The notes under the pieces: model-generated
What the model saw: the letters and a program-made list of their open reading frames with translations, nothing else
Told to the model about the DNA's origin: nothing
The model's database searches: none
Shown: in pieces, positions 35,542-44,689 of the stretch
How the letters are laid out: the number at the start of each line of letters is the position of its first letter
How positions within the stretch are numbered: position 1 is the stretch's first letter
Source: CAWCOU01 sp963797335
GTDB lineage: Bacteria > Pseudomonadota > Gammaproteobacteria > JAURND01
Reading direction: 5' to 3'
DNA length: 64,000 nucleotides
Assembly: GCA_963797335.1 (NCBI GenBank)
Contig: CAWCOU010000006.1
Coordinates: 434,001 to 498,000 of the forward strand
Position numbers and translations under genes: made by a program

Positions 35542-36426
35542 ATGGTCACTGATTTTATTTGTTCTGTTCCTCAACGGGTCATTTTGGCTTCTGGTCAGAA
35601 AGCCGAATCGTTATTGCAAGGTCAGCTTACTTGTGATGTGCGAGAGGTTACGGCTGCGCAAAGTCGTTTGGCTGCGCATTGTAATCCTAAAGGGCGCATA
35701 CAAAGTTCATTACGGCTTTTGCAATTTGGAGGGGTATTTTATGGTTTGTTGCCTGAGGAGATGGTTGATTTTGCCTTAGCGCAATTGAATAAATATGCCA
35801 TGCTGTCTCGGGTGAAATTGGCGGGGTGTGATCGCTTTAGTTTGTTGGGTTGTTATGGGGAGAACGTGGCTAACACGCTTATGGAGCTGGCGGGAAAGCT
35901 GCCTGTAGTCGTCGATGAGGTTTGTAGTGGTGCAGATTGGTTATTGGTGCGAATTCCGGGGGCAAAGCCGCGATTTTTGCTTATGGCTGAAGCTGAGAGA
36001 ATGAAGGCTTGGCAGGATGTTCTTAGTCTATCTTATCCAGTTTCTTCTTGGGATGCCTGGCGTCAACAGGATATTGAGGCGGGTTTAGCGCAAATTTACC
36101 CTCAGACGATTGATTTATTCACGCCGCAGATGCTCAATTACCCTGAATTAAATGCCGTTAGCTTTGAAAAAGGCTGCTATATCGGCCAGGAAATCATTGC
36201 TCGCACACATTACTTAGGAAAGGTTAAGCGGCATTTGCAACATCTGGTATTAGCGACACCAACGCTGCCCCAGGTGGGTGAGAAACTATGGACTGCGGAA
36301 GGCCAAGAAGCGGGAATTATTGTCGATGCGGTGCGCAATACGGCGGAAGATTGCCAGATATTGGCGGTTGTGCAAGACACTGCCCCCCTGGCAGCACTGA
36401 CAACCTGTCCGCGAGTATTAGATTAG
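35542..36426 (+). CDS. ygfZ: YgfZ/GcvT-like folate-binding protein (iron-sulfur cluster maintenance)
   Basis: A folate-dependent protein that supports Fe-S enzymes, including MiaB-type tRNA modification. The signature is KGCYIGQEIIART near residue 215, with the essential Cys. The N-terminal part (LLQGQLTCDVREVT; AAHCNPKGRIQSSLRL) matches GcvT-fold homologues. ATG 35542 gives about 294 residues; an upstream TTG at 35527 overlaps recR. The final codons (RVLD and stop) coincide with GAGTATTAGATTAG, a sequence found inside family A repeats. The original C-terminus was therefore probably clipped by repeat insertion and deletion. Confidence 0.9.
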   Translation: MVTDFICSVPQRVILASGQKAESLLQGQLTCDVREVTAAQSRLAAHCNPKGRIQSSLRLLQFGGVFYGLLPEEMVDFALAQLNKYAMLSRVKLAGCDRFSLLGCYGENVANTLMELAGKLPVVVDEVCSGADWLLVRIPGAKPRFLLMAEAERMKAWQDVLSLSYPVSSWDAWRQQDIEAGLAQIYPQTIDLFTPQMLNYPELNAVSFEKGCYIGQEIIARTHYLGKVKRHLQHLVLATPTLPQVGEKLWTAEGQEAGIIVDAVRNTAEDCQILAVVQDTAPLAALTTCPRVLD

Positions 36427-36670
36427 GGGTTAGCACTGTAAGCCCCCTCTCCCGCGCGAGGGGCTTGAATAAAGGCTCTGAACTTGTTCGCGGGAGAGGG
36501 TTGGGGAGAGGGCGAATGGATAGCGCGAGACTTTACCCTCTCCCCTAACCCTCTCCCGCGAATAGGTTTGCAGCTTCTGCCCAAACTTCTCGCGCGGGAG
36601 AGGGGGTTTACAGTGCTAATCGTTAATCCGGTGCCTACTCACAGTTGACTAAAAAAGATGTGACATACCT
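36413..36670. repeat. Family A repeat, filled form lacking its left end
   Basis: It starts inside ygfZ with GAGTATTAGATTAGGGGTTA and ends GTGCCTACTCACAGTTGACT followed by a right terminus at about 36670. The left GGTATGCACACATC end is missing. The centre is the CCCCCTCTCCCGCGCGAG...CTCGCGCGGGAGAGGGGG palindromic core shared with the 55954-56244 copy. Confidence 0.85.
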
Positions 36671-36694
36671 TAGGCTTCTAGGGGAATTATGTTA

Positions 36695-36940
36695 CTAGGC
36701 GGATTTTTCATCCTTAGCAGTACCTTCCGCTTGTCCACCTTGGCTGTATTTTTGGCGGAAGCGGCTGACTCGGCCGACGTTTTCTAATGATTTCTTCTTG
36801 CCTGTATAAAAATCGTGGCAACTGGAACAAATTTCCACCTGCAACACGTCTTTGTCTAGGGTAGAACGTGTCACAAAACTATGACCACAGCTACAAACCA
36901 CTTTTACCTCATGATAAGAGGGGTGAATATTTTTTTTCAT
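36695..36940 (-). CDS. rpmE: 50S ribosomal protein L31, zinc-binding type
   Basis: An 81-residue large-subunit protein at the intersubunit bridge. From ATG 36940 it begins MKKNIHPSYHEVKVVCSCGH. It holds the zinc ligands CSC and CSSCH of the Cys-plus (zinc-containing) form, then FYTGKKK and GRVSRFRQKY. A GAAGGT ribosome site lies seven bases upstream. Starts further upstream (to 36991) would add an unrelated leader. The lysine/glutamate tail after the core is a little longer than in E. coli (70 residues). Confidence 0.95.
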   Translation of the reverse strand: MKKNIHPSYHEVKVVCSCGHSFVTRSTLDKDVLQVEICSSCHDFYTGKKKSLENVGRVSRFRQKYSQGGQAEGTAKDEKSA

Positions 36941-37272
36941 GTATTGACCTTCGATTCTAAAATTAGTGCGATGACCAGCCTTTACCGGCAATCCTTATAG
37001 GAATAAAGAAGTATTCTATCATTAAGATATAAAAAAAGCCTAGGGCCGCGTAGTTAAAGAAGAAAATTAACTCGGGGACGTAGGTACAAGGAGCTGTGGA
37101 GCTATGGTATAATCCATCATTATTATGGGGTGAGCTCAGGCACCCCCTATCTTTGTCACAAACGCTAGTATTTTAGACGAGTTGGGTGAGAAAAATTTTC
37201 CCGCCAAAATTGGCAAAATACGAATGTTTCCATCTTGGGGCTGAGCTGTTACTAATTGGGTTGCTGAAATCC
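36941..37272. other. Divergent intergenic region rpmE / TolC-like gene
   Basis: About 330 bp. TATAAT at 37108-37113 is a good rightward -10 box with a poor -35 partner. A GGGGTG/CACCCC hairpin spans about 37127-37146, downstream of it. No RNA gene or further coding region was recognised. Confidence 0.4.
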
Positions 37273-38541
37273 ATGCGTAGACAATTGATTATCTACCTCT
37301 TCATTGGCTGGTGCTCTGCCATTATGTGCCTAGGGGCGAGTGCAGCTGAACGTCCCTTGACTCTCGTGGAGTCAGAGCGTCTAGCGCTCACCCATCAATA
37401 TGGCTCCTCCTCTTTTTTGCTAAATTCGAGTTCGGCTGACTCTGAAGAGGATAAAAATAATCCTTCCCCCACCAATCTTACCTTTGCCACGAATAACTTT
37501 TCACCCAATACCAGCGCCCCCGGTCAAATCGATATGACCGTCATCAATGTCGGGGTCAAACAGGTATTCAATCGCAGCGATGTCAATAGTTATAAAAGTG
37601 ACCAAGTCCGGGCTCAAGCACAAGCGAAAGCGTATCGCCAGCAGAACAAAGCCGAGCTTTTGTTGCGGGATGTTCGTCGCATTTGGATTGAACTGTATTA
37701 TTTGCAGCACGCCTCGGCGATTGTCCAGGCCAGTGTCGATCATCTTCAGCAAACCGTGGCTCTTGTTCATTCCCCGCTTTCTGGAAACCAAGCGCTAGGC
37801 ACCACTCCACATTCAAGCCTTCCCATTAATGAACCTAAAGTCAGTCAAACCAGCATGCACTTGGATTTGGAATACCTAAAACAATTACAAACGGAAACAA
37901 TGAAACAAATGGCGGTTTACCAGAAAAAATTAGCGGCGCTCATCGGAAAAAATGAGATGAATCGGCCCTTAGACACGAATTTACCGAGCTGGCCTGCCCC
38001 CGCTTCCTTAATTCAAATGCAAAAACGGTTGGCCAGGCATCCCCTATTAAAAGCCGATGATGCGGAAATTCAAGCCAATCAAGCCGACCTCGGTTGGAAC
38101 AAAGAATTACATAAAACCCAATTTGAAGTTGGCGCCAGCTATGGGGTACGCCAGGCGGATATGATGCAGGCAGATCCTCAACTCAATATGGTCAGCGCGG
38201 AATTGACCATGAAGCTACCTACTTCGTCACAACCGAGCACCATCAGAATCAGCACCAATCAATTAGATCAGGCGCAGATGCAAAGGCAACGAGACCATAA
38301 TAATTTAGTAAAGAATTTGATTAAACAATATAATATTTGGCTAAAATTAAACCAATCGACAACCAGCCAATCTCTGACCTTACCTGTCATCCCCGCTCCT
38401 ACCCAAACCACTCTCCCTGGCAATCAAGCGGAGCTGACCACTCACAAATTTATTCAACAAGTCAATCGACAGTTATTTCAGTTACGAAGCCAGGCTAACC
38501 TTGCTCAAGCCCGTTCTGATCTTGAGTATTTTCACAACTAA
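37273..38541 (+). CDS. TolC-like outer-membrane efflux protein
   Basis: From ATG 37273 the 422-residue protein starts with a signal peptide (MRRQLIIYLFIGWCSAIMCL, cleavage near ASAAER). The mature part opens LTLVESERLAL, like outer-membrane factors, and is rich in long Gln/Ala-heavy helices (VRAQAQAKAYRQQNKAELLL; LQTETMKQMAVYQKKLAALI) with the repeated organisation of TolC/OEP proteins. It is somewhat diverged and no partner pump gene is adjacent, so it may be orphan or serve another locus. A coiled-coil periplasmic protein is the alternative. Confidence 0.7.
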   Translation: MRRQLIIYLFIGWCSAIMCLGASAAERPLTLVESERLALTHQYGSSSFLLNSSSADSEEDKNNPSPTNLTFATNNFSPNTSAPGQIDMTVINVGVKQVFNRSDVNSYKSDQVRAQAQAKAYRQQNKAELLLRDVRRIWIELYYLQHASAIVQASVDHLQQTVALVHSPLSGNQALGTTPHSSLPINEPKVSQTSMHLDLEYLKQLQTETMKQMAVYQKKLAALIGKNEMNRPLDTNLPSWPAPASLIQMQKRLARHPLLKADDAEIQANQADLGWNKELHKTQFEVGASYGVRQADMMQADPQLNMVSAELTMKLPTSSQPSTIRISTNQLDQAQMQRQRDHNNLVKNLIKQYNIWLKLNQSTTSQSLTLPVIPAPTQTTLPGNQAELTTHKFIQQVNRQLFQLRSQANLAQARSDLEYFHN

Positions 38542-38604
38542 CGGTAAGCTCAGCTCTTGCCCGTGCCACGGGATTTTATGAATTTCATTCATAAGGATAT
38601 TTTC

Positions 38605-39621
38605 ATGCTCACAGCCTATCTGTTGTTTTTAGCAAAGACCATTACCCTCATCGTCGCCATACTACTGATTATTGCCGGTATCATCGCCCTCATTAGCAAG
38701 GGCAAACAACAACCTAAAGAACGGTTGGATATTAAGAAATTGAATGAGAAATACGAGGCGATGGCTAAACTTCTGCGCGAAACCATCTGTACTAAAAAAC
38801 AATTGAAGCAATATAGTAAAGAAGAGAAACAGCAGCGCAAACAGAATGAAAAATTGAAGCCTCCTGCGCATCGCAAGCGAATATTTGTGTTAAATTTTCA
38901 GGGTGACGTACGTGCCTCGGCTGTCAAAACGCTGCGCGAGGAAATCACGGCTTTATTAACGACCGCCACGCGTGACGATGAAGTCGTACTCAAGTTAGAA
39001 AGCCCAGGTGGCATGGTCTATGCCTATGGCTTAGCTTCTTCGGAGCTATTACGAATTCGACAAAAGGAAATACCGTTAACGGTTATTGTCGATAAAGTAG
39101 CCGCCAGCGGCGGTTACATGATGGCTTGCGTCGCCAATCGCATCTTGGCGGCCCCTTTTGCCATTGTGGGCTCTATCGGCGTTATTGCCCAAATACCTAA
39201 CTTCCATCGCCTCCTCAAAAAGAAAGACATTGATTTTGAACAAATCATGGCGGGGCAATACAAACGAACCTTATCCTTATTTGGCGAAAATACTCGGCAG
39301 GGTCGTGAGAAATTCCAAGAAGAAATCGATGAAACGCACACGTTATTCAAAACGTTTATTCGTGAAAACCGCCCGATGCTAAATATTGAAAAAGTGGCTA
39401 CCGGTGAGCACTGGTATGGAAAACAGGCCATTTCTTTACAGCTTATCGATGAGATTTGTACCAGTGATGATTATTTACAATTCGCCAGTCATCATGCCGA
39501 TATTTATGAGCTGAGTTACGTGACGCGTAAAAGCTTTTTAGAAAAATTAAATGCTTCTGCGCAGAAGGGCTATGAAAAATTATTGAAGACGGTAGCACCC
39601 ACTCAAACTTTGGTTGACTAA
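38605..39621 (+). CDS. sohB: SohB inner-membrane serine protease (S49 family)
   Basis: A signal-peptide-peptidase-like protease anchored in the inner membrane. One N-terminal helix (LFLAKTITLIVAILLIIAGI) is followed by a charged linker and the S49 domain: KRIFVLNFQGDVRASAVKTL, LKLESPGGMVYAYG, the nucleophile region KVAASGGYMMACVANRI and the Lys-containing GQYKRTLSLFGENT. The start ATG 38605 lies eight bases after AAGGA; ATG 38578 is an alternative. Length (338) is close to E. coli SohB (349). The CDF transporter gene begins 10 bp after the stop. Confidence 0.93.
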   Translation: MLTAYLLFLAKTITLIVAILLIIAGIIALISKGKQQPKERLDIKKLNEKYEAMAKLLRETICTKKQLKQYSKEEKQQRKQNEKLKPPAHRKRIFVLNFQGDVRASAVKTLREEITALLTTATRDDEVVLKLESPGGMVYAYGLASSELLRIRQKEIPLTVIVDKVAASGGYMMACVANRILAAPFAIVGSIGVIAQIPNFHRLLKKKDIDFEQIMAGQYKRTLSLFGENTRQGREKFQEEIDETHTLFKTFIRENRPMLNIEKVATGEHWYGKQAISLQLIDEICTSDDYLQFASHHADIYELSYVTRKSFLEKLNASAQKGYEKLLKTVAPTQTLVD

Positions 39622-39630
39622 AGCCTAACC

Positions 39631-40536
39631 ATGGCACATTTGCATACACACGATAAACCGCACTCCCATGGCAAAGCCCCCAAAAACGGCTTAATCATCG
39701 CGGTCGTGGTGTTGTTTTCATTTGCTCTTGTTGAGGCTGCGGGCGGTTGGTTAGCCAATTCTCTGACATTACTCAGCGATGCCGGCCATATGGTGACCGA
39801 TGGCTTATCGCTGCTGCTTGCCGTTTTTGCCAGTTGGATTGCCAATAAACCGCCATCACGAAAACATTCCTATGGATTAGGCCGCGCTGAAGTTTTGGGT
39901 GCTTGGATTAATAGCTTAGCGATGGTGTTGATTGCGATTTGGATCGGTTTTCATGCGTTTGAGCGTTTGGCTAAACCACAACCGGTTCTGCCCGGTTATG
40001 TGATACCCATTGCATTTTTAGGGCTTGTCATCAATTTGCTGTTAGTGTGGATTTTACACCATTCTGAACAAACCCTAAATCTTCGCGCCGCCATTTTACA
40101 TGTGCTGGGTGATTTACTAGGCTCAGTCGCGGCTTTGGCTTCAGGTATCGTTATTTTCTTTACGGGTTGGTTATTGATAGACCCGTTATTATCTTTGTTT
40201 ATTGCGCTATTAATTTTGTTGTCCAGTATCGGTCTTTTGAGGGAAACGTTGTTAGTATTAATGGAAGGTGTTCCCTTGCATTTAAATCTTGCGGAGGTGG
40301 GTAAGCGCATGGCTGGCGTTGAGAAAGTGATGGCGGTTCACGATCTCCACATTTGGACGCTTTCTTCGGGATTGATTATTCTTTCCGCGCATATCGAACT
40401 CGCCGATTTAGCCGATTGGCCACATACCTTATCGATCTTACAAACTCTTCTCACCGACGAATTCAATATTAAACACATCACCCTACAGCCTGAAACCCAC
40501 GGCCACGTTGCCCGATTTATTAACCTGCAGAAGTGA
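39631..40536 (+). CDS. Cation diffusion facilitator (ZitB/CzcD-like zinc exporter)
   Basis: A 301-residue inner-membrane protein. The N-terminus is His-rich (MAHLHTHDKPHSHGKAP). Six helices follow, with the metal-site motif LLSDAGHMVTDG in helix 2 and HVLGDLLGSVAAL in helix 5, and a C-terminal cytoplasmic domain (AVHDLHIWTLSSGLIILSAH). This pattern is the ZnT/ZitB subgroup exporting Zn(II) or Cd(II) by proton antiport. It follows sohB by 10 bp. A family A repeat core separates it from greA. Confidence 0.92.
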   Translation: MAHLHTHDKPHSHGKAPKNGLIIAVVVLFSFALVEAAGGWLANSLTLLSDAGHMVTDGLSLLLAVFASWIANKPPSRKHSYGLGRAEVLGAWINSLAMVLIAIWIGFHAFERLAKPQPVLPGYVIPIAFLGLVINLLLVWILHHSEQTLNLRAAILHVLGDLLGSVAALASGIVIFFTGWLLIDPLLSLFIALLILLSSIGLLRETLLVLMEGVPLHLNLAEVGKRMAGVEKVMAVHDLHIWTLSSGLIILSAHIELADLADWPHTLSILQTLLTDEFNIKHITLQPETHGHVARFINLQK

Positions 40537-40548
40537 ATTTTAGGCAGC

Positions 40549-40665
40549 GGATTAACGATTAGCACTGTAAGCCCCCTCTCCCGCGCGAGGGGCTTAAATA
40601 AAGGCTCTGAACTTGTTCGCGGGAGAGAGGGTTTACAGTGCTAACCCCTAAATCTAAGCCTCACT
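40549..40665. repeat. Family A repeat core, inverted partial copy
   Basis: GGATTAACGATTAGCACTGT followed by AAGCCCCCTCTCCCGCGCGAGG is the reverse complement of the right-hand inner part of the 55954-56244 element. The right side (TTACAGTGCTAACCCCTAAA) corresponds to its left inner part. Most of the core centre and both outer termini are absent. It lies between the convergent CDF and greA genes, where the GGGAGAG stem may serve as a terminator. Confidence 0.7.
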
Positions 40666-40671
40666 CACGGG

Positions 40672-41148
40672 CTATAGGTAATCGACGCTTAATATCTCAA
40701 AACTACTCACACCGGCAGGGGTGGTGATTTCCACTTCATCGCCTACGGATTTGCCGATCACACCTCGGGCAATGGGGGAGCTGACGGAAATTTTTTTGGA
40801 TTTTAGGTTGGCTTCGTCTTCACCGACGATTTGATAAATGGATTCTTCTTGGGTGTCTAAGTTTAATAATTTAACGGTTGCACCGAAAATAACCACGCCT
40901 TCATTTTTTCTCGTTCGAATGTCAATAATTTGCGCGTTGGCTAATTTGGTTTTTAACAGATGAATTCTGGCTTCAATAAAACCCTGCTGTTCCTTGGCTG
41001 CGTGGTATTCCGCATTTTCTTTTAAATCACCGTGGGCGCGAGCCTCGGAAATGGCGCGAATCACTTGTGGGCGATCTTCTTTTTCCAAGCGTTCCAACTC
41101 TGTTCGCAACTGTTGTGCCCCTTGCTCGGTCATGGGTGTTCTTGTCAT
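40672..41148 (-). CDS. greA: Transcription elongation factor GreA
   Basis: Rescues backtracked RNA polymerase by stimulating transcript cleavage. The 158-residue protein begins TPMTEQGAQQLRTELERLEK and contains AISEARAHGDLKENAEYHAA, which holds the acidic tip (Asp-Glu) of the coiled coil. The C-terminal FKBP-like domain contains VKLLNLDTQEESIYQIVGED. Full length. Its ATG overlaps the carB stop (ATGA at 41145-41148), so the two are translationally coupled, the carB-greA order seen in several gammaproteobacteria. Confidence 0.97.
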   Translation of the reverse strand: MTRTPMTEQGAQQLRTELERLEKEDRPQVIRAISEARAHGDLKENAEYHAAKEQQGFIEARIHLLKTKLANAQIIDIRTRKNEGVVIFGATVKLLNLDTQEESIYQIVGEDEANLKSKKISVSSPIARGVIGKSVGDEVEITTPAGVSSFEILSVDYL

Positions 41149-44100
41149 AAATTTTCCTTTTCGCTTGCTGGTGTCAGCTGTGCCTGTTTAGTTTTGGGTT
41201 TTAATGCATGCAAATCTTGGAGTCGCATCACTCGTCCGACGGCTTCATGATTTAATGCCAAGCAAATCGCCTTACCGCCGGTTATGGTAGTCGTATAAGC
41301 CACTTTGTGCTGCACGGCGCTGCGACGGATGGTAAATGAATCGGCAATAGCTTGTTCGCCTTGGGTGGTATTAATGATCAGGACAATTTCATCGTTTTTA
41401 ATACTATCGACGATATGCGGACGACCTTCCATTACCTTATTCACCGGTTTGCACGGAACGCCGTGTTGCTGCAATACCGCTGCCGTGCCATGCGTAGCGA
41501 CGATACTAAAACCTAATTCGTGTAATGCCTGACCTAATTCTACCGCTGCCAGCTTATCGGCTTCGCGCACGCTGATAAAGACGCGACCTTGGTGAGGAAT
41601 ACTTTGACCCGTGCCTAATAATGCTTTTGCAAATGCTTCCCCAAAACTCTCTCCCACCCCCATCACTTCGCCGGTCGATTTCATTTCCGGACCTAAAATA
41701 GGGTCGACTCCGGGAAATTTATTAAACGGAAATACCGGCATCTTGACGGCATAATACGGCGGCGTTACTTCTTTTACACCTTGGTTTTTTAGGCTGATGC
41801 CTGCCATACATCGCGCGGCTATTTTTGCCAACGGTAAGCCGGTGGCTTTGGCGACAAATGGCACGGTGCGTGAAGCCCGGGGGTTGACCTCTAAAATATA
41901 AATAGTTTGATCCTGAATGGCAAACTGTGCATTCATCAGACCAATGACCCCTAATTCCAGCGCCATTTTTTGCATGGCCATGCGCAGTTTTTCCTGCAAC
42001 TCGGGGCTAATGCTATGCGGGGGTAAGGAACAGGCAGAATCACCGGAATGAATACCCGCTTGTTCAATGTGTTCCATAATGCCACCGATAAATACTTCTT
42101 TGCCATCACACACGGCGTCGATGTCAATTTCGATGGCATTGTCGAGAAAATGATCCAACAGCAACGGCGCTTCAAAGGAAACGGCATGAGCTTGGTTCAT
42201 GTAGCGACGTAATTCTTTTTCGTTGTAAATGATTTCCATGGCGCGACCGCCCAGTACGTAGGAAGGCCTCACCACCAGGGGATAGGCGAACACGTTCGCT
42301 AATCGCAACCCTTCTTCGACACTGCGCACCGTGCCATTGGGCGGTTGCCTTATCCCTAATTTTTGCACCAACTGCTGAAAACGTTCTCTATCCTCAGCCC
42401 GATCAATCGCATCAGGGGATGTGCCCATAATAGGTACACCCGCCGCTTCCAATGCCCGGGCTAGTTTTAGCGGTGTTTGGCCGCCGTATTGGACAATCAC
42501 GCCCTTGGGTTTTTCGATGTCGACAATTTCCAGCACATCTTCCAATGTCAATGGCTCAAAATACAGCCGATCGGAGATGTCGTAATCAGTGGAAACGGTT
42601 TCTGGGTTGCAATTGACCATGATGGTTTCATAGCCCATTTCCCGCATGGCTAAGGCCGCGTGCACACAACAATAATCAAACTCAATCCCTTGGCCGATTC
42701 GGTTCGGGCCGCCACCCAAGACGATGACCTTCTCCCTATCACTGGGCATGGCCTCGCATTCTTCATCGTAGGTGGAATACAGGTAAGCAGTTTGGGTAGA
42801 AAATTCCGCAGCGCAAGTATCCACTCTTTTATAGACGGGACGTATACCCAGTTCATGGCGGTATTTGCGCACGCTTTGCTCACTGACACCCAATAATTTA
42901 GCCAAGCGCCGATCGGAAAAGCCTTGTCTTTTAAAGCCGTGCATTTGCTTGGCGGAGATCTCAGACAACGTCAGCTGGGCTATGCCGCTTTCGGTTTGTA
43001 CTAAATCGAGTATTTGTGACAAAAACCAGGGGTCGATATTGGATAAGCGGTGTACTTCTTCCAAGCTGAAGTTGGCACGAAACGCATCTGCTACATACCA
43101 CAGTCGATCGCTGCCAGCGGTACGTATTTCTCGTTTTAATAGAGGGAGTGACTCCTCACTGCGCCAGTCGAGTTTGGAATCTAGGCCATCTACCCCTACT
43201 TCCAAGCCACGTAAGGCTTTTTGTAGTGATTCTTGGAAATTACGACCTATCGCCATCACCTCACCCACCGATTTCATTTGGGTTGTTAATCGTTGGTCGG
43301 TGGTGGGGAATTTTTCAAAGGTAAAGCGGGGGATCTTGGTGACCACGTAGTCAATAGTCGGCTCGAAAGAGGCCGGCATCTGGCCGCCGGTAATTTCATT
43401 TTTTAATTCATATAAGCTGTAACCTACCGCTAACTTAGCGGCCACCTTGGCGATGGGAAAACCCGTGGCTTTAGAGGCCAAGGCGGAAGAGCGCGACACC
43501 CGTGGGTTCATTTCGATGACGACCATGCGGCCATCGTGGGGGTTGATGGCAAACTGCACGTTGGAACCACCGGTATCGACGCCAATTTCGCGTAATACCG
43601 CAATGGCGGCATCGCGCATCCGCTGGTATTCTTTGTCAGTTAAGGTCTGGGCCGGGGCTACGGTAATCGAATCCCCGGTGTGAATGCCCATGGGGTCTAG
43701 GTTCTCTATGGAACAGACGATGATGCAATTGTCTTGGCTATCCCGCACCACCTCCATTTCGTATTCTTTCCAACCGATGATCGCCTCATCGATGAGCAAT
43801 TCTTTAGTGGGTGATAAATCCAAGCCACGTTCACAGATTTCGATGAATTCTTCGCGATTATAGGCAATGCCACCCCCGGTACCGCCCATGGTAAACGAGG
43901 GACGGATGACAGAGGGGAAGCCCAGGTCATCGAGTATGGCTAATGCCTCTTTCATGGTGTGCGCCAAACCCGAACGCGGCATATCCAGGCCGATTTTGGT
44001 CATGGCATCACGGAATAATTCGCGGTCTTCGGCTTTATCAATGGCTTCGCGAGTGGCGCCGATCATTTCCACGCCATATTTGGCTAATACACCTTCCCGG

Positions 44101-44408
44101 GCCAGGTCCAGCGCGGTATTTAAGGCAGTTTGGCCCCCCATGGTCGGCAGCAGCGCACACGGGCGTTCTGCGGCAATAATCTTGGCAACCACTTCCCAAT
44201 GAATAGGTTCGATGTAAATGGCATCGGCCATTTGCGGGTCGGTCATAATCGTCGCGGGATTGGAGTTGACCAGAATGACTCGGTAGCCTTCTTCGCGCAA
44301 GGCTTTGCAGGCTTGGGCACCGGCATAATCAAACTCACACGCTTGACCAATGATAATTGGCCCTGCCCCCAAGATTAGAATAGATTGAATGTCAGTGCGT
44401 TTTGGCAT
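41145..44408 (-). CDS. carB: Carbamoyl-phosphate synthase large subunit
   Basis: Makes carbamoyl phosphate from bicarbonate, ammonia (from CarA) and two ATP, for pyrimidines and arginine. The 1087-residue protein has two ATP-grasp halves: the first begins LILGAGPIIIGQACEFDYAG, the second VIVLGGGPNRIGQGIEFDYC near residue 570. Each carries the NPRVSRSSALASKATG-type motif (NPRASRTVPFVAKATG in the second). The C-terminal MGS-like regulatory domain is from about 945 (RVFISVREADKLA). No carA lies upstream in this window; a tRNA-Glu gene is next instead, so carA must be elsewhere or absent. Confidence 0.97.
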   Translation of the reverse strand: MPKRTDIQSILILGAGPIIIGQACEFDYAGAQACKALREEGYRVILVNSNPATIMTDPQMADAIYIEPIHWEVVAKIIAAERPCALLPTMGGQTALNTALDLAREGVLAKYGVEMIGATREAIDKAEDRELFRDAMTKIGLDMPRSGLAHTMKEALAILDDLGFPSVIRPSFTMGGTGGGIAYNREEFIEICERGLDLSPTKELLIDEAIIGWKEYEMEVVRDSQDNCIIVCSIENLDPMGIHTGDSITVAPAQTLTDKEYQRMRDAAIAVLREIGVDTGGSNVQFAINPHDGRMVVIEMNPRVSRSSALASKATGFPIAKVAAKLAVGYSLYELKNEITGGQMPASFEPTIDYVVTKIPRFTFEKFPTTDQRLTTQMKSVGEVMAIGRNFQESLQKALRGLEVGVDGLDSKLDWRSEESLPLLKREIRTAGSDRLWYVADAFRANFSLEEVHRLSNIDPWFLSQILDLVQTESGIAQLTLSEISAKQMHGFKRQGFSDRRLAKLLGVSEQSVRKYRHELGIRPVYKRVDTCAAEFSTQTAYLYSTYDEECEAMPSDREKVIVLGGGPNRIGQGIEFDYCCVHAALAMREMGYETIMVNCNPETVSTDYDISDRLYFEPLTLEDVLEIVDIEKPKGVIVQYGGQTPLKLARALEAAGVPIMGTSPDAIDRAEDRERFQQLVQKLGIRQPPNGTVRSVEEGLRLANVFAYPLVVRPSYVLGGRAMEIIYNEKELRRYMNQAHAVSFEAPLLLDHFLDNAIEIDIDAVCDGKEVFIGGIMEHIEQAGIHSGDSACSLPPHSISPELQEKLRMAMQKMALELGVIGLMNAQFAIQDQTIYILEVNPRASRTVPFVAKATGLPLAKIAARCMAGISLKNQGVKEVTPPYYAVKMPVFPFNKFPGVDPILGPEMKSTGEVMGVGESFGEAFAKALLGTGQSIPHQGRVFISVREADKLAAVELGQALHELGFSIVATHGTAAVLQQHGVPCKPVNKVMEGRPHIVDSIKNDEIVLIINTTQGEQAIADSFTIRRSAVQHKVAYTTTITGGKAICLALNHEAVGRVMRLQDLHALKPKTKQAQLTPASEKENL

Positions 44409-44525
44409 AGTGTATTTATTAACTATAAAAAAGACCGTAGAAAAGTGGTAAAAGCATAGGTATTATAACAGGTTAAAAGCAGTAATTCTCCTCGAATGAT
44501 GAAACTGTCAGCCGCGGTTGACGCA

Positions 44526-44601
44526 TGGCGCTCCCTAGGGGACTCGAACCCCTGTTTTCGCCGTGAGAGGGCGACGTCCTAGGCCACTAGACGAAGGGAG
44601 C
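44526..44601 (-). tRNA. tRNA-Glu (anticodon CTC)
   Basis: Read on the reverse strand, GCTCCCTTCGTCTAGTGGCC opens a 76-nt cloverleaf. The anticodon stem-loop is CGCCC-TCTCACG-type with CTC in the loop; the T-arm is CAGGGGTTCGAGTCCCCT; the acceptor closes with AGGGAGC, then GCCA encoded in DNA. Closely similar to E. coli tRNA-Glu except that the anticodon is CTC rather than TTC, so it reads only GAG. Confidence 0.93.
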
Positions 44602-44689
44602 TAACTGACACCTGATGAACTATTATATAGTCATTTTATTTGAAAACACGTTTTATTTTTTCCGCGAAGGAAAATTGAAGTAAGGAGTT

